64,000 bases of DNA from Epiperipatus broadwayi (lineage: Eukaryota; Onychophora; Udeonychophora; Euonychophora; Peripatidae). The notes beneath the pieces are model-generated. The model worked only from the letters and a program-made list of their open reading frames with translations. It did no database searches and had not been told where the DNA came from. Every line of letters starts with the position of its first letter. Positions within the stretch are counted from its first letter, which is position 1. The position numbers and the translations under genes were made by a program. This document shows positions 57,549 to 64,000 of the stretch, piece after piece. The stretch lies in assembly GCA_028023455.1 (NCBI GenBank), contig JAQFVV010012405.1, positions 3,351,149 to 3,415,148 on the forward strand. Reading direction: 5' to 3'.

Positions 57549-57707
57549 ATATATATATATATATAATTAGTGCTCAGTTAAATATTAAGATAGCAAATCT
57601 TAATATTTTAATGGAGAGGCTTAAATCTACTCCAACCTTCAACTCTTCAGCCATCCATACCATTGAAAATCTGATGATAACTGCTTTCTGCAAGAAAAGC
57701 CAATAAA

Positions 57708-57779
57708 CAATTATTTACTATTTTATTATGTGCTCTGGAATTTCAATTATTTACTATTTTATTATGTGCTCTGGAATTT
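57708..57779. repeat. 36-bp tandem duplication
   Basis: CAATTATTTACTATTTTATT followed by ATGTGCTCTGGAATTT occurs twice, at 57708 and 57744, almost without change. Confidence 0.9.
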
Positions 57780-57784
57780 TTTCT

Positions 57785-60700
57785 TACATGGAGAGCCATT
57801 GTACCATACTGAATACTAAGCAGTAAACTTACATTAAATACATGAATAAAATATTATAATATTAAAATAATGTGAACAATAAATACTATTTAATATAAAT
57901 ATAAAAGTTATAAAGTAAACATTAAGAAACTTTTTAAATAAATAGTACAGCTGAATAAGATCAAAAATATTTAATTAGCAAATACTATGAACAATTAGAA
58001 TATTTTTTAAAGTATGTATTTTTTTTTGTTTTTGTTTTTTTTTTAAAAAGAAACTAACTAGAAAATCTTTTCACCAGCATCAGTAAGCAGCATGCATATA
58101 ATAAAGGTAGATCGACATTTCTGCTATTCTACCAACATATTTTCCAGTAGATAAAATTAAGAGGGACTGTAATTTATTGTTTAACCAATTGCAAAATAAA
58201 ATATAAAATTCTCACATAGTTATTGTTCAATTTATTTAATAGAAAAAATGAATAAATAAGCAAATGTCCACAAGTGTAAACTGATAAGTGATAAGGGCAA
58301 TTGTTTCAGTAGGTTACAAGGTTACAAATCTTTTTATTTATTTATTTACTGTTAATATTATATCTTGTTGTTCAAACAACCACAATATTATTTAATAAAA
58401 TAACTGAAAAATAAGCAAAGTAATTGGCAAGGGCAAATGTTTGAACATGTCACAAGGTCATATGTCTCCCTATTCTCTTTAATTGTTCAACTGCAAGACA
58501 AAATAATAAACTCTCATATATTTATTGTTCACAATATTTAGTGAACAACTGTCAAAAAAATAATTCTGAGGGAAAATGCTTGGACAGGTTACAAATCTTC
58601 CTAATATATGCATTTTATTCACATGACATTTGTTATTTACAGTTGTAATATAATAAAATTGTATTGTTTGGTATTGTTTATTTATACTATATAGCCTTTA
58701 TTTTCATATTAAATTGTATTTACTGTTCATATTATTTTAATAGTATATGCATTTTATTCACATCTTGTTTTATGTATTTATTGTTAAGTCAGATTTTTCA
58801 GTTAGTATGCTACCTTTGTGTGAAAAAAGTCTCAGAGCATATTCTAAAGTAGTACCAAATATTTTTACTTTCTAATCAATTATACATTTCTAAATAAACT
58901 TTTACTTACAATAGAGTATCGCTAGTATATATTAAGTTATTTGTTGGGAATCTGTTTGAGACTCTTGGAAGACCAATTGATCATTGCTGGCAGTAAATGT
59001 TTTGTTAAGTTAGGGAAATAGTATTTTAAACTTTTTTTTCAGAATATATTTTTTTCTCATCTCTGAGTTTTTGTTAGTTTTTTGATAATGGATGTTTTTT
59101 TGGAGAGATTTGATGGTTTGAACAAAAAGTATTTTATCCTAATGCATTTTAAATAATACTTTTTTAATATTTATTTTTTTACTTTAAAGGATGTATAAGT
59201 TTGGCTTTTTTTTGTCTTTGAAGTTCTATTTTGTAAGATTTTTTTTTTAATTCTTTTTTAAAAGTTGGGAAGAAATTAAGATAAAAAAAGTGATTAATAG
59301 AAATCAGAATCATAGAAATAATTTATGTTTAAACTGATGTTAAAGTTTATCATAATTTATACAGTTCAATTTGATTGCCAAAGTTGATTATATAAGATAA
59401 ATGTTTATTCCAGAATTCATTATAATTTAATGAAATTTAGATTAATGAATACAGTCTTAAATAATGATTAACTTTTATTTGAAGTAGTTTTTTGAAAATC
59501 TGAAAGTGAATAAGAAAGTTTAAACAATGTCTCTTAGAAAGAAAAACAAAACTAATTTCAAAAGTTTACATTGGTAAAATGAAAACAAACCCTATCATGT
59601 TATATATATGCTGAAATGTTGTAGACACACCCATTCATTCTGCCAAAAATAAAACAAAATAAACAAGAATTGAACTATCTGTTTATAAATAAAATGAATT
59701 TTATTAGTGATATAAATATTTAAAAAACACACACATACAGTATAAAAATTATTTTCAATCAAAGTATGTAAAAAGACACAGTTAAACACACAGTATGTGA
59801 CTTAAAAAGGTGTAAACTTTACTGATGGTCATTAAATTCCAATTTTAGATATTATACATTATGACCAAATATAGGTAATTCAGTATTTCAGGAAATTCAT
59901 GATATTTTGAAAATCTTAGGATGTGCCAATCTTTTTTTTCTTGGGCAGTAATTAAAAGAATAAAATCAATTAAATCAACTTTTTTTAACTTGCAGTTTTA
60001 TTTAATTAAAAATGAACAGAAATATGAAAAACAAGTGGAATTGTTACTTGGAAAAATTTGTTTATGCAAATAATTTATTTGAAACAAAAATTTTATTACT
60101 GATTTTTGTCGCATTCACATTGCCTCTCTACATTTAAATGAGATATTATTATTTATTTCAATGATCTTTAAAATATATTACTATCAACTATCATGTGAAA
60201 TCATTCAAAACACAATTATTTGGTTTATTTATACTCCAATATGATTTAATTTTATTATTGTGATTAAAATATCATAATTTGTCATTGTATATGTTATTTT
60301 ATTTCACTATATTTTGTGATAAGCTTTAACACTTGGATCAGTTTAGTTCTTAGGATTATAAAATTCACAAAATTTATGATTTTTTTTATTATAGCTTCGA
60401 ATTTTTCAAACCTTATGGAAATGTTTTTTTATTCATAATAGAATGATTTTTCTGCAATATTTTTGCTAATCATAATTGGGTAGCCAACAGTATATACCAA
60501 TAATAATAATAATTCATTGGTGGTACCAGAAATGATAGACTTAAATTCATGATCCAAGAACCTTAAGTTTCAGAATCAGCCAGCTATCAGTGCAGTAAAT
60601 TACACATGACTGTTTATATTCATATCATGACTGTTTATATTCATATCACTTTATCACTATTAATATTATTTTTAATAAATAAAAAATGTTTCTAATCCAT

Positions 60701-61115
60701 AAGTTTTATAAGTCTAGCCAGAACTTATGAATTTTTTTTTACCTTTTTTTTTGTATCTTTTTGATATATCTTATGAATGAAATTATTTGAGATTGTATAT
60801 GCAGATGAGTCAAATGCAGAGCTAAAATATTTAGTCTTTTAGCTCGCGAACAATTCTAGAAAACATTCTGCAGATACTTTTTACATTTTTTTAACAGAGA
60901 GTTTAATATCTAAATTTTCAGACTTTATTGATTACTTTCTTTTGGAAAATAATATGGAGTTAACTACAAGTACATAATTTCAGTTATGATTTTATTTTGT
61001 CTAGAAAATTTTTGTTTATTTAATGTGATAATAAGTTTATATTTTATTTAAAATTAATTTTATTGTAAATTTGCTTTCAAAGTTAGAGTGACGTGTATTG
61101 TTATATCTTATTTAT
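57785..61115. other. AT-rich non-coding DNA
   Basis: No domain was recognised. A 21-bp tandem duplication (CATGACTGTTTATATTCATAT) lies at 60605-60646. A weakly GC-richer stretch at 60480-60610 could be an old SINE. Confidence 0.5.
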
Positions 61116-61117
61116 TC

Positions 61118-61118
<1 letters not shown>

Positions 61119-61187
<69 letters not shown>

Positions 61188-61216
61188 TTAATTATTATCA
61201 TTGTTATTATTATTTT
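61119..61216. repeat. (ATT)n microsatellite
   Basis: More than twenty ATT units, slightly interrupted at the right. A (GAATT)n tract follows at about 61286-61302, just before the LINE 3' end. Confidence 0.95.
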
Positions 61217-61321
61217 TTTATTTTATTTATTGTGTATTTCTGTTAAAGTGTAAATGTTGAAATGCACATAATAAATGGATATTGAATTGAATTGAATTGA
61301 ATTATTATTATTACTACTACG

Positions 61322-61907
61322 TTTCAATAAAGGCTTTATTGATCTGAATGGTTTACATAAGTTCTCCATCTAGAAAATTTGAAATTTAACATACAATGAA
61401 TAATATTAGGGTAAATACATATAAATGAATTTAGTGGCTACACTTTGTGGTTAATCGACTATAACAATATAAAAAATAAAAAAGCAAAAATAATCAGAGT
61501 TCTAAAGTTTGAGGAGCTTATTTAGTTTTGTCCGCATGTCACTTTGAATGTTAGTTGTATGATAGTTTTCTTTGCAGCATTCACAGCATTGATGGTTGTT
61601 TTAACAATGACCATGTTGCTGCATATAAGTGGGGGTTGGTTATTATTTTATCTCTATTTTGAATGTGTAGCAGTTTGTTGCTAAATGTAGCTGGGTGTCG
61701 TCTGGTGTTATTGCCAATTAAGAAAGTACATCGGGTGCACCAGTACGCATATAGAACAAATGTGGTTGCCCTAATGCTAGGTATTGATCTTCCCTGAAAA
61801 GCAGCTATTATGTGATTAATGATTGTACCCGGTTTTCTGTAGGTGTTACACATCATCTGTTGTGTTTGGTTAAGTGCTACACATTGATAAATAAAGTGGT
61901 CCAGTGT
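61322..61907 (-). pseudogene. 5'-truncated Tx1/L1-like LINE copy (C-terminus and 3' end)
   Basis: On the minus strand it starts TLDHFIYQCVALNQTQ, continues with TYRKPGTIINHIIAAFQGRS and TFVLYAYWCTRCTFLIGN, and ends in a 3' untranslated region closing with CCTTTATTGAA at 61322. It matches 62034-62620 of the longer copy at nearly every base. The reading frame is open to the end of the protein. It lacks all upstream sequence, because its 5' end meets the microsatellite at 61908. The lysine- and asparagine-rich N-terminal extension in the same frame comes only from that microsatellite. Confidence 0.8.
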
Positions 61908-62033
61908 ATTATTATTATTATTATTATTGTTATTGTTGTTATTCTTCTTCTTCTTCTTCTTCTCCTTCTTCTTCTTCTTCTTTTTCTTTTTCTTCTTCTT
62001 CTTCTTCTTCTTTTTCTTCTTCTTCTTCTTCTT
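61908..62033. repeat. (ATT)n-(CTT)n compound microsatellite
   Basis: ATT units grade into TTG and then CTT units on the plus strand. It lies exactly between two copies of one LINE and probably represents the simple-sequence tail of the longer one. Confidence 0.9.
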
Positions 62034-62569
62034 CAATAAAAGCCTTATTGATCTCAATGGTTTACATAAGTTGACATCTAGAAAAATTTGAAATTTAACA
62101 TACAATTAATAATATTAGGGTAAACACATATAAATGAATTTAGTGGTTACACTTTGTGGTTAATGGACTATAACAATATAAAAATTAAAAAAAGCAAAAA
62201 TAATCAGAGTTCTAACGTTTGAGGAGCTTATTTAGTTTTGTCCGCATGTCACTTTGAATGTTAGTTGTATGATAGTTTTTCTTTGCAGCATTCACAGCAT
62301 TGATGGTTGTTTTAACAATGACCATGTTGCTGCATATGAGTGGGGGTTGGTTATTATTTTACTCTATTTCGAATGTGTAGCAGTTTGTTGCTAAATGTAG
62401 CTGGGTGTCGTCTGGTGTTATTGCCAATTAAGAAAGTACATCGGGTGCACCAATATGCATATAGAACAAATGTGGCTGCCCTAATGCTAGGTATTGATCT
62501 TCCCTGAAAAGCAGCTATTATGTGATTAATGATTGTACCCGGTTTTCTGTAGGTGTTACACATCATCTG

Positions 62570-63987
62570 TCAGGTTTGGTTAAGTGCTACACATTGATAA
62601 ATAAAGTGGTCCAGTGTCTCTTCTGCTCGATGGCAGAGTCCACAGAAGGGGTCAATAGATATATACATTTTTTTGTGATAAAGAAAGTGGGTTGTTGGCA
62701 AGGCAATGAGATTGATTTTCATGATAAAATCAAAGTATTTGGGCTCTAGAGCCCATTTTTTATATTTCTGGAAGAGTCCACAGAAGGGGTCAATAGATAT
62801 ATACATTCTTTTGTGATAAAGAAAGTGGGTTGTTGGCAAGGCAATGAGATTGATTTTCATGATAAAATCAAAGTATTTGGGCTCTAGAGCCCATTTTTTA
62901 TATTTCTTGAGTAGTCTCTTGTTGTTAATTCCTAGCATAGGTTGTATAACATTAGTATCTGCTTCTCTGTTTATTAAACCATAAATATCCCAGTATGAAT
63001 ACTTATGCAAATACTGTTCTGGAATCTTGTCTGTGGTTTTGCATTGGTATATAATGTTGGTGAAAAAGGAACCTTTTGGAGGTGGTCTATCTGTTGGAGT
63101 AACTTCTAGCAAGTGGTTAATTTTGGGGTATTTGGCAAGTATTGTGATTATCGAGTTCCTTAACTTCTGTATATGAAAAACATTGATGTTGTGCAAGCCA
63201 AGTCCATTTTTTATTAGAGGTTGGCTAAGTTTTTTTGTGGAAATTGCTACTGTTTTTCTGGCCCAAAGTAGTTTATTATATATGGTTTTAATTTTTGAAA
63301 TGAACCCCTTTGAGAATGAAATAACCGGTACATAGTAAGTTATTTTGGTTGTGATAAGCTGGTTAATTAACTGTACTTTGGAATATAGTGAAAGATATGC
63401 CTTGGACAAGGAGTTTATAATTTTTGTGGCTTCTTCTTTAAGTTTATTTTGGATATGACATCTCATTCCTGTAATTCCCATATGAAATGGGAACCCAAGG
63501 AAAGAGTTTGGTTTTGATTTGTAAATTGATGTACATGGTTTACCAGTGTATAGAGACCAGGCTGTGGTTTTTGCTGGATTAAATGATAATTCATATTTTT
63601 GTGAGTATTCTTGTAATATCTTTTGGAGTTGCGGTATTTGTTTTTTTGATGTTAGGAATATGGTAACATCATCCATATAGGCGATGCATGTAGTGCGCTG
63701 TGTTGTGTCTGGTATCTCGATCCCAGTAAATGCATTTTGTATGCTTTTAATAAGGGGATTGATGTAAAATATAAACAATAGTGAACTAAGAGGGATCCTT
63801 GGGATATAGATTTGGTGGGTGTGAAAGATGGTGAGTTTCTTCCATTTAAAGTTATATGGATCTCTCTGTTCAGAAGCAGGTTAGCAATTATATATAGATG
63901 TGTTCTAGGAATTTCTGTGTCTTTTAGCATTTTTAGAAGTGTGTATATATTGACTGAGTCAAATGCAGCTTCTATATCAAGCTGCAC
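62570..63987 (-). pseudogene. LINE reverse transcriptase and C-terminal domain (frameshift, stop)
   Basis: The upstream frame (63987 to about 63795) starts QLDIEAAFDSVNIYTLLK, RT motif A (A-F-D with catalytic Asp), then TLNGRNSPSFTPTKSISQGS, the motif B loop. A missing base in a C run near 63793 shifts the frame. The second frame (63778-62570) has FYINPLIKS, then AYMDDVTIFL, motif C with both Asp kept, then LSFNPAKTTAWS and FLGFPF, and a thumb and linker ending GLGLHNINVFHIQKLRNSI. The C-terminus has the zinc-knuckle-like CGLCHRAEETLDHFIYQC. A stop (TGA) replaces Gln after ALNQT at 62570, while the sister copy reads on. A 46-residue in-frame duplication lies before the knuckle. Two breaks make the protein non-functional. 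Confidence 0.8.
62635..62910 (-). repeat. 138-bp in-frame tandem duplication in the LINE
   Basis: Unit 1 (62635-62772) and unit 2 (62773-62910) differ at only a few bases. Each encodes KYKKWALEPKYFDFIMKIN and HFLYHK-x-MYISIDPFCGL. Because 138 is a multiple of three, the frame stays open. Only the downstream unit keeps the second Cys of the knuckle (C-G-L-C-H); the upstream unit reads C-G-L-F-Q. Confidence 0.9.
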
Positions 63988-64000
63988 AACAACGGGTCCG

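Larger units (their letters stand above)
62034..64000 (-). mobile_element. Tx1/L1-like LINE, runs off the window end
   Basis: The 3' end is at 62034, with CTTTTATTGAA on the minus strand. The minus strand then carries 3' untranslated sequence, the C-terminal domain and the RT (feature 62570-63987), which continues beyond base 64000. It is the same family as the copy at 61322-61907. Confidence 0.8.

Noticed and set aside
57660-57700. CTGATGATAACTGC resembling a hammerhead core strand
   Set aside because: No GAAA strand follows at hammerhead spacing and no stem II can form.
61581-62105. 174-codon frame with long Lys and Asn runs
   Set aside because: The runs come from the CTT/ATT microsatellite. 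Only the C-terminal part, matching the LINE, is real.

Overview
This window is strongly AT-rich invertebrate-type eukaryotic DNA with no intact host gene that I can recognise. Poly-T/poly-A tracts, AT and ATT microsatellites and layers of nested, decayed transposable elements fill it. The mix (Penelope-like elements with GIY-YIG endonucleases, CR1-like, RTE-like and Tx1/L1-like LINEs, ZBED/GTF2IRD2-type hAT relics, tRNA-derived SINEs, solo LTRs) points to a metazoan, perhaps a lophotrochozoan such as a mollusc. That placement is inference; nothing here names a species. No bacterial gene, operon, rRNA or CRISPR array was seen.

Layout. 1-8.5 kb: AT-rich non-coding DNA with one long AT microsatellite. 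8.54-9.13 kb: a 591-bp solo LTR with a 5-bp target duplication. 11.1-12.2 kb: a Penelope GIY-YIG fragment and a hairpin MITE. 12.4-20.4 kb: a decayed CR1-like LINE on the minus strand (SGNH-like ORF1, endonuclease trace, RT) split by an 809-bp foldback element that carries hammerhead-ribozyme-like motifs, followed by four head-to-tail 5'-truncated copies of the same LINE family. 22.6-27.5 kb: a Penelope RT fragment, then an LTR retrotransposon on the minus strand whose two 1.55-kb LTRs are longer than its 1.27-kb interior. 29-34 kb: two tRNA-derived SINEs and an RTE-like LINE tail. 34.27-37.00 and 46.46-49.07 kb: two inverted copies of one 2.6-2.7-kb non-coding, LTR-like element.

37.6-38.2 kb: another Penelope tail. 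39.66-42.04 kb: a hAT transposon with both termini, near-matching 8-bp target duplications and a ruined transposase. 42.46-44.15 kb: a 5'-truncated Penelope element (RT plus GIY-YIG) with inverted ends, a four-unit 42-bp tandem array, a hammerhead-like core and a tRNA-like segment. 45.65-45.85 kb: a near-perfect 77-bp-arm palindrome. 51.76-52.18 kb: a short non-coding element with the same inverted ends, tRNA-like segment and hammerhead-like core as the 42-44 kb Penelope copy. 52.26-53.42 kb: a second hAT relic. 55.34-57.55 kb: a probable solo LTR inside a SINE-like repeat. 61.3-64.0 kb: two copies of a Tx1/L1-like LINE separated by a microsatellite; the longer runs off the window end.

No genes work together as a host pathway. 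The common thread is retroelement biology: short elements (51.8 kb, 14.0 kb) may be non-autonomous partners of Penelope-like elements, carrying self-cleaving-ribozyme-like cores and, in one case, a tRNA-like module. That is the most interesting candidate system here.
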